Shown here one piece after another: positions 24,996-33,531 of a stretch of DNA of 64,000 nucleotides; within the stretch, counting starts at the first letter, position 1, and each line of letters opens with the position of its first letter. Source of the DNA: Caulifigura coniformis (lineage in GTDB: Bacteria > Planctomycetota > Planctomycetia > Planctomycetales > Planctomycetaceae). Below the pieces are notes generated by a model. That model ran no database searches, was not told the origin of the DNA, and worked only from the letters and a program-made list of their open reading frames with translations. The position numbers and the translations under genes are program-made. The stretch covers positions 1,818,154 to 1,882,153 of the forward strand of contig NZ_CP036271.1 of the NCBI RefSeq assembly GCF_007745175.1, read 5' to 3'.

Positions 24996-25799
24996 CTACA
25001 GCGCGGGCTTCAGCTCGAGCACGACGCCCCCGATGACGAGCGCGCGGTCGGCCCCTTCCTTAAACGTCAGGCCGTCCCGAATCTCATAATACCCCCGCGC
25101 GTCATACTCCTTGCCCCGCACCGGAAACCGGCCCCGCTCGAGCAACTCGAGGGTGACGAAGTCCGTCTTCTTCTGAAGCCCGCTGCGGCCAGCCGGATCG
25201 TGGACCAGAAACAGATCCGGCGCCGGATTCTTCCGGGCATCCTCGCCATACCCCACCACGCACAGCCAGTGGCGATCCAGGTCGGCATAAGCCCCCGCCG
25301 CCTCATCGAACTTCGACCACTGGATGTTCAGCCACGCGCAGGCACGTGGATTCGCCACAGCCGCCCGCACCCAGTCGCGATCGAAATGCGCCCCCGAGGA
25401 TTCGAAGCTCCCTTTCGAGGGCAGATATCCGCGATACTCGATTCGCGCGAGCTCATATCCGCGATCGTTCACATAACCCCGCAGCGCCTCCATGAGTCGC
25501 GGCGGCATCGTGCCCCGCAGCCCGGCGGTGTCCATGTAGTTCCTGGCCGCCAGCGCATTGACCAGTTCGATCTGGCCCGCCTTCCCCTTCGTGGCCGTCG
25601 GGAACAACTTCGGGTAGCCGTGATTCGCCAGCCAGACGAACTGATCCGACACGGCCACCGGCCCGCAGAACTGCCTGCCGCCGTCGGCAAAGTCGCCCGC
25701 CTTGTCGGTCTGGCACAGGTCGGGCGTTCCGCCAACGCGTTCCGTATGCGACGCGGGAAGCGGTTGCTGGAACAGCAGCGGCAGGAGAATCGCGATCAT
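24996..25799 (-). CDS. Secreted C39-like cysteine peptidase family protein
   Basis: 267 aa. After a short hydrophobic N-terminus comes a papain-like layout: FCGPVAVSDQFVWL with nucleophile candidate C45, HWLCVVGYGED with H177, and LVHDPAG with D201, matching the Cys-His-Asp triad of Peptidase_C39_2 domains. It may cleave peptides outside the cytoplasm or act as a non-bacteriocin C39 relative; there is no ABC transporter. The upstream in-frame codons (AFIRRAFF) look like a signal n-region, so the true start could lie earlier with an unusual codon, but no ATG, GTG or TTG is available before an in-frame stop. Confidence 0.75.
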   Translation of the reverse strand: MIAILLPLLFQQPLPASHTERVGGTPDLCQTDKAGDFADGGRQFCGPVAVSDQFVWLANHGYPKLFPTATKGKAGQIELVNALAARNYMDTAGLRGTMPPRLMEALRGYVNDRGYELARIEYRGYLPSKGSFESSGAHFDRDWVRAAVANPRACAWLNIQWSKFDEAAGAYADLDRHWLCVVGYGEDARKNPAPDLFLVHDPAGRSGLQKKTDFVTLELLERGRFPVRGKEYDARGYYEIRDGLTFKEGADRALVIGGVVLELKPAL

Positions 25800-25873
25800 G
25801 AAAAAGGCCCGGCGGATGAATGCGAAGGCATCAGCGTCGCGGGAATGCTCAGGCCGGTCAACGGCTCACCGCG

Positions 25874-26560
25874 CTACGCCGATTTGCGACGCCGCACCGC
25901 GGGCCGGGTCACAACATACAACACGCTTCGACTGAACTTGCCCACCGGCTGAATCGCGCCGCACCGCGCCAGGCAATACACCATTTTCTGCGCCAGCCAG
26001 CGGGGGATCGATGCCGCCTCCGACAGGTCCTGGGTATGAAATGGCGATGGCAGCTGTGCGGGAAGGAGAGCGGCCAGATCGGCCGCCGTGCGGAACATGT
26101 GCCGCGAGACGACGTTCAGCAGAAAGCGGTCTTCGACGCGATAGTCGGGACCGTTGAAACGTCTTCGGCGTCGCGGAATCCGTCGCTCCTCCTGCTCGAT
26201 GAGGACGACCTCCAGTTGCAGCCGTGGATGAGGGAAGACCGCACCGAACCGAACCAGTTCCTCGAACAGGTGAAACGGGTTTCGCTTCAGCGGGCTGTAT
26301 CGCCGGCTGACTTCGGCCCCGCCCCCCGCCTGCCGTCGCACGATCAGCGTCCGGGCCGCAATCGGTTTGACCACCGTGACGCGATGGTCGTCGAGAAGCG
26401 TGGCGACTTTGTTTCGGATCGCCGACAGCGACGCAAGTTGAATCTCCACCAGCCGCCCGCCCGTCACCGCGTCGATCCGGTATCCGCCCACCGTGACCTC
26501 GCAGTCATCGGGCGACCCGCCGTAAAGCTCCTTCAATTGGCGATGCAGGCTCGATTCCAT
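25874..26560 (-). CDS. Hypothetical protein with nuclease-like N-terminal domain
   Basis: 228 aa. The opening half reads CEVTVGGYRIDAVTGGRLVEIQLASLSAIRNKVATLL: D29 and E37-x-Q39, spaced as in PD-(D/E)xK nucleases with Q in place of K. VTVVKPIAARTLIVRR follows. The second half has a basic run (RRIPRRRRRF) and a helix-turn-helix-like region near the C-terminus, AASIPRWLAQKMVYCLARCGAI. It may therefore bind and cut DNA or RNA, but this is inferred from motifs. It is encoded in a minus-strand group with AlkD-like and DUF1801 genes. Confidence 0.6.
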   Translation of the reverse strand: MESSLHRQLKELYGGSPDDCEVTVGGYRIDAVTGGRLVEIQLASLSAIRNKVATLLDDHRVTVVKPIAARTLIVRRQAGGGAEVSRRYSPLKRNPFHLFEELVRFGAVFPHPRLQLEVVLIEQEERRIPRRRRRFNGPDYRVEDRFLLNVVSRHMFRTAADLAALLPAQLPSPFHTQDLSEAASIPRWLAQKMVYCLARCGAIQPVGKFSRSVLYVVTRPAVRRRKSA

Positions 26561-26687
26561 CGGTCCGTCCGTGTTCCGGCAGTGGCCCGATCATCATGAA
26601 TCCCGCGGGCCGCCGCGGAGTGTCGATCAACCCGCCAAACACGGCCATCCCAGTTTTCCATCACCGCCGCGATCGCGCTTCCCTCGC

Positions 26688-27083
26688 TCACTTCAGCCGC
26701 ACCAGCTTCCCCTTCCGCTTGACGATGTTCCCGTAGTCCCACTGGATCTGGATCGACTTCCCCAGCCACCGCTCCAGGTCGCTCTCCACGATCTGACCGG
26801 CCGAGGTATACCGCACCTCGGCCGCCTTGAAGGTCCCCTCCGCTGCCAGCCCCGGCTCATCGAACGACTGGCCGCTCCAGAACATCAGCCGCACGCAATC
26901 CTTGAGCTTGCTGTACCCGACGATCGGGTTCCCCTCGAGGAACCACACCGGATGTCGATGCCAGATCTTGCGTTCCGCCCCCGGCAGGTTCGCGTCGATC
27001 GTCTTGCTGAGCTTGCTGCAGATCCGCTTGTCACCGGCCGACTGGGCCGCGTTGTAGTCGCGGATCTCCTGGGGAATCGCCAT
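26688..27083 (-). CDS. DUF1801 (YdhG-like) protein
   Basis: 131 aa. Matches the DUF1801 core: IDANLPGAERKIWHRHPVWFLEGNPIVGYSKLKDCVRLMFWSGQSF, followed by YTSAGQI and a basic end. DUF1801 proteins are small cytoplasmic alpha/beta proteins; some take part in iron delivery (frataxin-like), most are uncharacterised. ATG start at 27083. It follows the AlkD-like gene by 53 bases on the same strand, so the two are probably cotranscribed. Confidence 0.85.
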   Translation of the reverse strand: MAIPQEIRDYNAAQSAGDKRICSKLSKTIDANLPGAERKIWHRHPVWFLEGNPIVGYSKLKDCVRLMFWSGQSFDEPGLAAEGTFKAAEVRYTSAGQIVESDLERWLGKSIQIQWDYGNIVKRKGKLVRLK

Positions 27084-27136
27084 GGCTCACCTCAACCCGA
27101 CAGAAGACAGAATGGACGGAACGCATCCGGAGGAGA

Positions 27137-27823
27137 TTACGGCACGACCGGCTTTCCTTCCGCCTGCCGCTGCACCATTTCATCGATCCAGATCGGAGCG
27201 AAAGGGGATGTGCAGCCTTTGGCGCACGGGTAGTCCCGGTAGATCCCCAGTTTCTCGCCAATCGCCAGCGCCCGCTTCCGCAGCTTCGGATGATGGATTC
27301 CAAGTCCGGCCAGGCAGAAGTTCATCGTCCACTGCACTTCCGGCGGCGCGGAACCCATCTCTTTTTCCAGCCGATCCAGCAGCCCCTTCAGATCAAGGCC
27401 CTCCGGACTTCTCGCAATCCGGCCCGATGTCACGCTCCACCCCGCCCGCGCGGCCCAGGGGTGCTCATCCTCCAGCCATGCCTGCCGCAGCGACTCCTTG
27501 TCCGGGTGCTCCTTGACCACGTAGGAGTTCATCCAGTCGGCCACCTGCGGACAGCTCACGCCCCGCACCATCGCATCCAGCTCATCCCGCGTGAGCTTCT
27601 TCGGATTGAGGATCAGGATTGCGAGCAGCTGGGCATCGAGGTTGCCGGTCTTCCACAGCGCCTTCGCCAACTTGTCGTCCGACTTGATCTTCGCCGCCAC
27701 CTTGCGAATGTCGCCAAGCTTCACGCCGAACTGGTTGTCGCCCGCGCCATTGCGATGATTGATGGTCCGGACCTTCTCGTCCCCGAGAGCTTTGAGCTGC
27801 GCCAGCGTTTCGTTCAGAGTCAT
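27137..27823 (-). CDS. DNA alkylation repair (AlkD-like HEAT) protein
   Basis: 228 aa of helical HEAT-like repeats. Recognisable elements are FGVKLGDIRKVAAKI, LAKALWKTGNLDAQLLAILIL, VADWMNSYVVKEHP, EHPWAARAGWSVTSGRI and VQWTMNFCLAGLGIHHP, as in ALK/AlkD DNA glycosylase-like proteins. AlkD removes alkylated bases by capturing the lesion rather than flipping it; whether this member is catalytic is not certain. CAKGCTSPFAPIWI near the end is typical of a subgroup with a C-terminal cysteine pair. First gene of a minus-strand group. Confidence 0.88.
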   Translation of the reverse strand: MTLNETLAQLKALGDEKVRTINHRNGAGDNQFGVKLGDIRKVAAKIKSDDKLAKALWKTGNLDAQLLAILILNPKKLTRDELDAMVRGVSCPQVADWMNSYVVKEHPDKESLRQAWLEDEHPWAARAGWSVTSGRIARSPEGLDLKGLLDRLEKEMGSAPPEVQWTMNFCLAGLGIHHPKLRKRALAIGEKLGIYRDYPCAKGCTSPFAPIWIDEMVQRQAEGKPVVP

Positions 27824-27949
27824 GGAGAAAGCCCGCGATGGGGTGTCGACGATCAGAACGAAGCCTCGCTTCGGGCCGGCACGAGGACGAATCCCTGGCC
27901 GGCCATGCCCCCAGGCTTCGTCTCATCCGGCCACCGGTGTTCGCCCAGA

Positions 27950-28354
27950 TCAGTTCTCGATGTACCAGACGTTCCCGATCTTGCCGAAGCTGATGCTCTT
28001 CTTGGATATGCCTTCAAGTTCGAACTGATAAGTGGCCTTCGTTCGGGAGTCGTTGTACGTCGGAGACTGGTCTTTGATCGCCCGCAAAACCTTCAGGAGA
28101 TCGCCCGACTTCGACTTTCCGAAGTCCTCGGAGAACTCATCGATCGTTTTCCGCTGCGTGATCTTCTCGAACGTCTCGGGGGGCACGAACGCCTTCAGAA
28201 ACTCTTTGTATTCCTTCGCCTCGAGCAGCCGGATCGCTTCCGGCACGGCCGTCTCGACGCTCTCGCGCGGATCGGCCTTCTTGTCCTCAGCCACCGCACA
28301 CGCGGCCACGACAACCACACTGGCGAACGCCACAGCGAATCTGTGAGCCATCAT
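27950..28354 (-). CDS. Small secreted protein, unknown
   Basis: 134 aa. A signal peptide (RFAVAFASVVVVAACAVA) is followed by a helical region, AVPEAIRLLEAKEYKEFLKAFVPPETFEKITQRKTIDEFSEDF, and a beta C-terminus ending GKIGNVWYIEN. This arrangement resembles small SnoaL/DUF4878-like domains, but I cannot assign a family. ATG 28354 (or the adjacent ATG 28351) follows GGGCAGG. Divergent from the 374-aa gene at 28751. Confidence 0.65.
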   Translation of the reverse strand: MMAHRFAVAFASVVVVAACAVAEDKKADPRESVETAVPEAIRLLEAKEYKEFLKAFVPPETFEKITQRKTIDEFSEDFGKSKSGDLLKVLRAIKDQSPTYNDSRTKATYQFELEGISKKSISFGKIGNVWYIEN

Positions 28355-28750
28355 CGAACCTGCCCTTTGAGAACCCGTAACAGACACACCGACTGTCCTG
28401 TACAACCCGAGACTTTGCAACGAAGCCGTGTGGCCATCGCCCGGCCTGCCAACGGCGGTGCGTCTCTCCCACGCACTGGTGGGTACGAATTCTCCGGGGT
28501 CCCCTCGCGACCGCTGCCCCCGTGGCTCAGACATAGAGGGCCCCGCGTCCGACCGGAGGAACGTCACGTGGCCCGTTTACCCAGGTTTCTCCGCAACTTT
28601 CTGGCCATTTGGCAGACAATATCGCCACATCGTCCAAATGACGCGTCTGCGGGAACGCTTTGGGCTTCCACGCGTCACGAGCGGGAAAGGGCGACGATTG
28701 AGCGTCAGGGTGATCCGTCGATCACTCTTTTTTGTTGAGAAAGCGCTGCC
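28355..28750. other. Divergent intergenic region with a U-tract hairpin
   Basis: About 400 bases without a gene. Near the right end, GTGATC (28710-28715) and GATCAC (28720-28725) form a small hairpin followed by TCTTTTTTG, 18 bases before the next gene's start. No clear promoter could be placed. Confidence 0.45.
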
Positions 28751-29875
28751 ATGTCAGTGGACCTTGCTTACCGGTTGAAGGATTACATCTACCAGCTGCT
28801 GTTCGACAACCTGCGCAACGAAATCGACTACCAGGTCAACGACGTCTGGAGAGGGCATTTCGACAAGATCCTCGCCGCCCATGAGACGGCCGGAAACGAC
28901 CTGCAGACAGCGCTCACGAAGGCCCAGAAAACTCAGCAGGAATTCGAGCGAAAGCACGAACGGCTGATCGCCGTCTTCAATACGTTTACCGGCCTTGCCC
29001 TGGGCTGGATGGCGGCTCACCTGCAATATCGCTGCGCCACCAACTACTTCCGCCGCGTCGACTACAACATCTCCTGGTCGCCGGAAAAGCTGCGGCTGGT
29101 CCTCAAGGAAACCGAAAGCGAAGACAAGGTCGCCGGCAAGATGTTCGGCGACGTCGCCAAGGACCTGTCCGGCAGCATCATCAAGCTGGGGATGTCCTCC
29201 CCCAAAGTCTCGGCGAAGTTCGAGGCGCCCAATGGCAAAGCCATTGCCCACGCGGCGAACATCGAAGACATGCGCAAGATGATCAACTCGACCATGACGG
29301 ACCAGAAGAACAAGGCCCTGGGGGCCGTCGAGGAACTGGCCAATCGCGTCCGGTCCGACACCGACATGGGCGACCGCATCCTGTCACGGTTGCCGGCCGA
29401 GGTTCCCGGATTCGCCCAGCTGACCCTCTCCGAACAGGAACGACGCGGCCAGGTGGCGCTGAGCAACTGGTTGAACCAGGAACGGGAAACATGGGCCAGG
29501 AACTGGGGCTACTACGCCCATGAGCCGCCGGCCGTCGATGAAAAGGAGCTGAAACGGACCATCGAACGGGAACTCTGGATCCTCTGGATCCTGGAGAACC
29601 GGAAGGCCATTCGAGGCAGCCTGACGGACATCAACGCTCAGCGGGTCGCCTGGTTCGATGCCATTATCGACCACCTGCGAACCTTCGACCTGCCGACGCT
29701 CGAGATCGTGAAGAAACGCGGCCGGAACCGTGAGCCGGAGATCAATCAGTTGATTCTCTTCTGCCATCGCCACAAACCGAGGGAACCGGAATGGACGACC
29801 ATCGGGACCAAAAGGCGGCTGGGGCCGATTGAAATGTTCACCCGTCCGACCCGTCCCGTTTCGCGTGCGGCCTGA
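28751..29875 (+). CDS. Hypothetical protein with predicted coiled coil, no family recognised
   Basis: 374 aa. No signal peptide or lipobox. Residues about 45-72 (TAGNDLQTALTKAQKTQQEFERKHERL) form a likely coiled coil, then a moderately hydrophobic stretch (VFNTFTGLALGWMAAHL). Middle: a lysine-rich helical region; end: REPEINQLILFCHRHKPREPEWTTIGTKRRLGPIEMF. A small hairpin with a U-run lies within 45 bases upstream. Codon use is like its neighbours. It is isolated from operons, and the length and good start argue for a genuine gene. Function unknown. Confidence 0.6.
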   Translation: MSVDLAYRLKDYIYQLLFDNLRNEIDYQVNDVWRGHFDKILAAHETAGNDLQTALTKAQKTQQEFERKHERLIAVFNTFTGLALGWMAAHLQYRCATNYFRRVDYNISWSPEKLRLVLKETESEDKVAGKMFGDVAKDLSGSIIKLGMSSPKVSAKFEAPNGKAIAHAANIEDMRKMINSTMTDQKNKALGAVEELANRVRSDTDMGDRILSRLPAEVPGFAQLTLSEQERRGQVALSNWLNQERETWARNWGYYAHEPPAVDEKELKRTIERELWILWILENRKAIRGSLTDINAQRVAWFDAIIDHLRTFDLPTLEIVKKRGRNREPEINQLILFCHRHKPREPEWTTIGTKRRLGPIEMFTRPTRPVSRAA

Positions 29876-29893
29876 GGACCGGACAACACAGCG

Positions 29894-29913
29894 GCCGCGC
29901 GGCAACGCGCGGC
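29894..29913 (+). terminator. GC hairpin after the 374-aa gene
   Basis: GCCGCGCG (29894-29901) and CGCGCGGC (29906-29913) with a GCAA tetraloop, followed by TGCTTTCG. It is 18 bases after the stop codon; the U-run is short. Confidence 0.55.
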
Positions 29914-30280
29914 TGCTTTCGCGTTGAAGGAAGCAGAAACTCGCCGCCGAGGTGCGCAATGAGCACGCGTATGAGTGCGGTGCGTGCTGGAGACTATTCT
30001 TCTCCCCGATCGGGGCCGGGCGCGGGTGTGGTCCCGGCCTGTGATCCCCCCGGCGCCATGCTCACATCGCGAAGCAGGGCCAGCATGCGATTGCGGAAGA
30101 CGCCTTTTCGCCTGGACAGCGGACGCTAATCGCATCCTCGGAAAGGTCGCCAGACCATGTAAACTGATTCACGACGCGGCACACTCGGCCCCGGCACTCG
30201 AAACAAACCACCTGCGAAGCCACAGATCCTCACCATTGAGCAACGGCTTTCGGAAATCTCGAACCTCGTGCCCATCCCTC
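29914..30280. other. Region upstream of the sulfatase pair
   Basis: About 370 bases with no gene. It contains copy A of a dispersed repeat (30055-30104). The sulfatase frame is open through it but its translation is not natural. Confidence 0.4.
30055..30104 (+). repeat. 50-bp dispersed repeat, copy A
   Basis: Begins GCCATGCTCACATCGCGAAG, then AGGG, AGCATGCGAT and GCC. It matches copy B (35970-36019) at 44 of 50 positions by eye, in the same orientation, 5.9 kb apart. CATGCT and AGCATG inside each copy can form a small hairpin. Confidence 0.75.
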
Positions 30281-31807
30281 ATGAACAGCCTCACCATGCT
30301 TTTCGCTGTGCTTGTCGCCTGGCTTTCGATCGGCACCTTCGTCGCTGCGGAAGGCTCCAGGCCCAATGTTCTCTACATCTTCACGGACGATCAGACCACA
30401 CGCTCGGTCAGTTGCTACCCAGACGCCTATCCATGGGTCAAGACTCCGAACATAGACGCTCTGGCGGCTCAAGGGGTGCGTTTCGAAAATGTTTACATGG
30501 CGGCCTATTGCGTCCCTTCGCGTGTCAGCTTTCTGACCGGAAATCTGCCGCACGCCGCACGGGGCGTCTTCACCGGTCGGGAACTGGACGCAGCCCGGTT
30601 GACCGAAGAGGAACAGAACCATCCGTTCTGGCCCCGGAGACTCAGAGCGAGCGGTTACCGCACGGGCATTATCGGCAAATGGCATGTCAACTCCCGCCCG
30701 CCCACGGTGGGAATGGATTGGGACACCGCAATCCACTGGAGCTCGCAAAGCACTCCCGGGGGGTACTATGAAGACCAGCACATGCGCCAGAACGGCGGGC
30801 CACCCACTCCCCTGAATGGCTACAGTGTGGACCGCCATACGGACATGGCAGTGGACTTCATCAACAGCAGCGGTCTCAAAAGCAACGGTGATGGAGGCAA
30901 GCCCTGGCTTCTGTGGCTTTGCTACTCCAGCCCGCATAAACCGTGCGTTCCGGCTCCACGCCATCGAGGGCTGCTCAAGGACGTTCAGGAGATTCCGGAA
31001 CCCGCCAGTATATCGAAGCGGGAAGGGCAGCCAGCCTATATCGCTACGCTGCCGGAAATCCGGAGGTGGGACAATGTCAAAGGGCAAATCCGCGCCTACC
31101 AGGAATGTGTCCTTGCTATCGACGAGAATGTCGGGCGTCTGATGCGAGAGCTCAACGACGCTGGCCAACTTGAAAACACGGTGGTGATCTTCGCGAGCGA
31201 TCAGGGAATCGCGTATGGCCAGCATGGACTCGTGGGCAAGAAGGACGCTCCCTACGATGCCACACTGCGCGGGCCGCTGATCTTTCGCTGGCCGGGCCAC
31301 TTTGCTGAAAACCATGTCGTTCACGACTCTGTCAATGCGACGGATGTCGTCCGCACACTGCATGAGATCACTGGTCTGGCACCGTTACCGACCATGGACG
31401 GCATGAGTCTGGTGCCCGTTCTGGAGAACCCGGATCACAAGCTGGGACGGGATGCCATGCTGCTGACCAATGTCCAGAACAACATGGGGCAGTCGATTCC
31501 GCAGATGATGAAGCGTACGGCGGCGGCTGTGGCCGCTGGCGAGAAGGGCGAAGCCATCATGTACGACTGGACCATGATTCGCAGCGGCGACTACAAGTAT
31601 GTGGCCTATGCGGGGCCGGACCGTGAAGAGGAAATCTATGACCTGAAGCACGATCCGGACGAACTCAACAACCTCGCCGGTGATCCGGAGCACAAGGCCT
31701 TGCTGAAAGAACTGCGGAAAAAGGCCGCTGTGGAGTTGCGCAAGACGCAGTCCGGTTTCGATGACGGACACTTCATCGATTTCTTCCCGCTCCTTCGCAG
31801 GCTTTAG
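30281..31807 (+). CDS. Secreted sulfatase (arylsulfatase-type)
   Basis: 508 aa with a signal peptide (LTMLFAVLVAWLSIGTFVAAE). It is a formylglycine sulfatase of the alkaline phosphatase superfamily: metal aspartates D36 and D37 (YIFTDDQTT), the catalytic C77-V-P-S-R motif that sulfatase-maturing enzymes convert to formylglycine, GKWHVN, SSPHKP and ASDQGIAYGQHG. Likely acts in the periplasm on sulfated polysaccharides, a planctomycete speciality. Third codon positions look less GC-biased than in neighbours, which may indicate transfer (inference). ATG 30281 starts the signal peptide, without an SD. A second sulfatase follows 15 bases later. Confidence 0.93.
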   Translation: MNSLTMLFAVLVAWLSIGTFVAAEGSRPNVLYIFTDDQTTRSVSCYPDAYPWVKTPNIDALAAQGVRFENVYMAAYCVPSRVSFLTGNLPHAARGVFTGRELDAARLTEEEQNHPFWPRRLRASGYRTGIIGKWHVNSRPPTVGMDWDTAIHWSSQSTPGGYYEDQHMRQNGGPPTPLNGYSVDRHTDMAVDFINSSGLKSNGDGGKPWLLWLCYSSPHKPCVPAPRHRGLLKDVQEIPEPASISKREGQPAYIATLPEIRRWDNVKGQIRAYQECVLAIDENVGRLMRELNDAGQLENTVVIFASDQGIAYGQHGLVGKKDAPYDATLRGPLIFRWPGHFAENHVVHDSVNATDVVRTLHEITGLAPLPTMDGMSLVPVLENPDHKLGRDAMLLTNVQNNMGQSIPQMMKRTAAAVAAGEKGEAIMYDWTMIRSGDYKYVAYAGPDREEEIYDLKHDPDELNNLAGDPEHKALLKELRKKAAVELRKTQSGFDDGHFIDFFPLLRRL

Positions 31808-31821
31808 GAACAGGCTTTGAA

Positions 31822-33306
31822 ATGTACGCCCGCTCTGGCCATCAACTCATGAAATGCATTGCCACACTGCTGTGTTTCGCAGTGACCACGCTTGTGGAGG
31901 CGGCCCCCCCTGCACGTCCCAACGTGCTCTTCCTCGCCTTCGATGATCTCAAGCCCTCTCTCGGTTGCTACGGAGACCCTCATGCCAGGACTCCGAATCT
32001 TGACCGGTTGGCGAAACGCTCGCTGCGGCTCGATCGTGCCTATTGCAATCAGGCGGTCTGTGCACCATCGCGCAACTCGCTCATGACCGGCCTGCGCCCG
32101 CAGACGCTGGGCATCTACGACCTGTCCACAAACTTCCGCGACGCGCGACCGGACGCCATTACGCTGGCCCAGCATTTCAAGGCCAATGGCTATACCACCG
32201 CTGCGATCGGCAAGATTCTGCACACGGGGCATGGCAATCATGACGATGCAGAGTCGTGGACCGAAAAAGCCTTCCATCCCCGGGTCGACTACTACGCCCT
32301 GGACATCAATCGTCCTTCCGCTGAGGAAGGCGGTTCGCGCGGGGCTGGAGTCTTCGGCGCAGCCACGGAGCGCGCGGATGTGCCGGATGACACTTATGCA
32401 GACGGCCGCATTGCCACGGAAGCTGTGAAACGCCTGTCAGCGTTCAGGACTGCAGACAAGCCCTTCTTTCTTGCGGTCGGGTTCCGCTGTCCGCATCTGC
32501 CCTTCGTCGCCCCTGACAAATACTGGGACGGCATTGATGCCGCAAAACTGCCTCTGAATGAAACCGACACCCTCCCCGAAGGCGCTCCTGTGGCTGCCGT
32601 CCCCGGCACAGATGAACTGCGCAAATACAAGCGGATCCCTCAGGGAGGCCAGGTTCTGGACGTCGAGTCAAAACGTCACCTGGTCCATGGCTACTATGCT
32701 GCGACCAGTTACGCGGATGCCTGCGCCGGTCGGGTGCTCGATGCCCTGCAGGTCCATGGCCTCGATCAGAACACGATCATCGTGGTCTGGGGGGATCATG
32801 GCTACCACCTCGGTGATCACGGGGTGTGGGGAAAGCATACCAACTTCGAACTGGCAGCACGCATCCCGTTGATGGTCGCCATGCCCGGTCAGGACGGTGC
32901 CGTTTCCTCCGCTCTCGTAGAGACCGTGGATCTTTATCCCACACTGGCTGCACTCGCCGGTCTGACTGCGCCGACAGGGCTTGATGGCAAGAGCTTCGCC
33001 GGGTTGTTGGGGGACCCATCCGCTGCTCATCGAGATCATGTCACCCATGTCTATCCCCGGGGCAAACTGCTCGGTCGTGCCGTGCGTGACGACCGCTATC
33101 GCCTCGTCGAGTGGAACAGGATCGGCGCCCCCGCTGAAGGCGTCGTCACGGAACTCTACGATTATCAAACCGATCCCGGCGAACACGCCAATGTCGCGAC
33201 CGCGCATCCGGATATCGTCATGAGACTCAAGGGCATGCTTGCGCAGCAACCTTCACCAAAGGCACAGGTCAACTCTGCCACTTCAGGCCGCGCACAATCT
33301 AAGTAA
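31822..33306 (+). CDS. Secreted sulfatase (iduronate-2-sulfatase-like)
   Basis: 494 aa with a signal peptide ending near VEAAPP. Motifs: D41, D42 (LAFDDLKPSLGCYG), C80-A-P-S-R formylglycine site, GKILHTGH, FRCPHLPFVAP and WGDHGYHLGDHGVWGKHTNFE, which is typical of the iduronate-2-sulfatase/choline-sulfatase type. It shares only superfamily features with the upstream sulfatase. CAGG eight bases upstream supports ATG 31822; an internal ATG at 31849 would shorten the n-region. The pair is probably one operon for degrading a sulfated polymer; no glycoside hydrolase is adjacent. Confidence 0.93.
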   Translation: MYARSGHQLMKCIATLLCFAVTTLVEAAPPARPNVLFLAFDDLKPSLGCYGDPHARTPNLDRLAKRSLRLDRAYCNQAVCAPSRNSLMTGLRPQTLGIYDLSTNFRDARPDAITLAQHFKANGYTTAAIGKILHTGHGNHDDAESWTEKAFHPRVDYYALDINRPSAEEGGSRGAGVFGAATERADVPDDTYADGRIATEAVKRLSAFRTADKPFFLAVGFRCPHLPFVAPDKYWDGIDAAKLPLNETDTLPEGAPVAAVPGTDELRKYKRIPQGGQVLDVESKRHLVHGYYAATSYADACAGRVLDALQVHGLDQNTIIVVWGDHGYHLGDHGVWGKHTNFELAARIPLMVAMPGQDGAVSSALVETVDLYPTLAALAGLTAPTGLDGKSFAGLLGDPSAAHRDHVTHVYPRGKLLGRAVRDDRYRLVEWNRIGAPAEGVVTELYDYQTDPGEHANVATAHPDIVMRLKGMLAQQPSPKAQVNSATSGRAQSK

Positions 33307-33386
33307 TTGCGATGATTGGGATGCGTTCGCGTAATGCCAGGCTCGGCCGGGTTCCTGGGGGCAGCCAAGTTGCGCGTGGGACAGCG

Positions 33387-33522
33387 TGGCTGGGGACGCA
33401 GCGAAGCCCCTGGCCGATCGATGCCGAGTTCGCGCCTGTCGGAAGCCCTCGCCACTGGGGGCACTTCGCGAATGAGCCCCGATTCGAAGGGAACGCCGCT
33501 CGTCGCGAGTTATCCCCAGCCA
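33387..33522. repeat. Inverted repeat between convergent genes
   Basis: TGGCTGGGGA (33387-33396) and TCCCCAGCCA (33513-33522) are perfect inverted 10-mers. The motif CAGCCAAGTT also occurs directly twice (33363-33372 and 33517-33526). It lies between the sulfatase stop and the end of the protease gene and could be a bidirectional end structure or a repeat remnant. Confidence 0.45.
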
Positions 33523-33531
33523 AGTTCCCGG

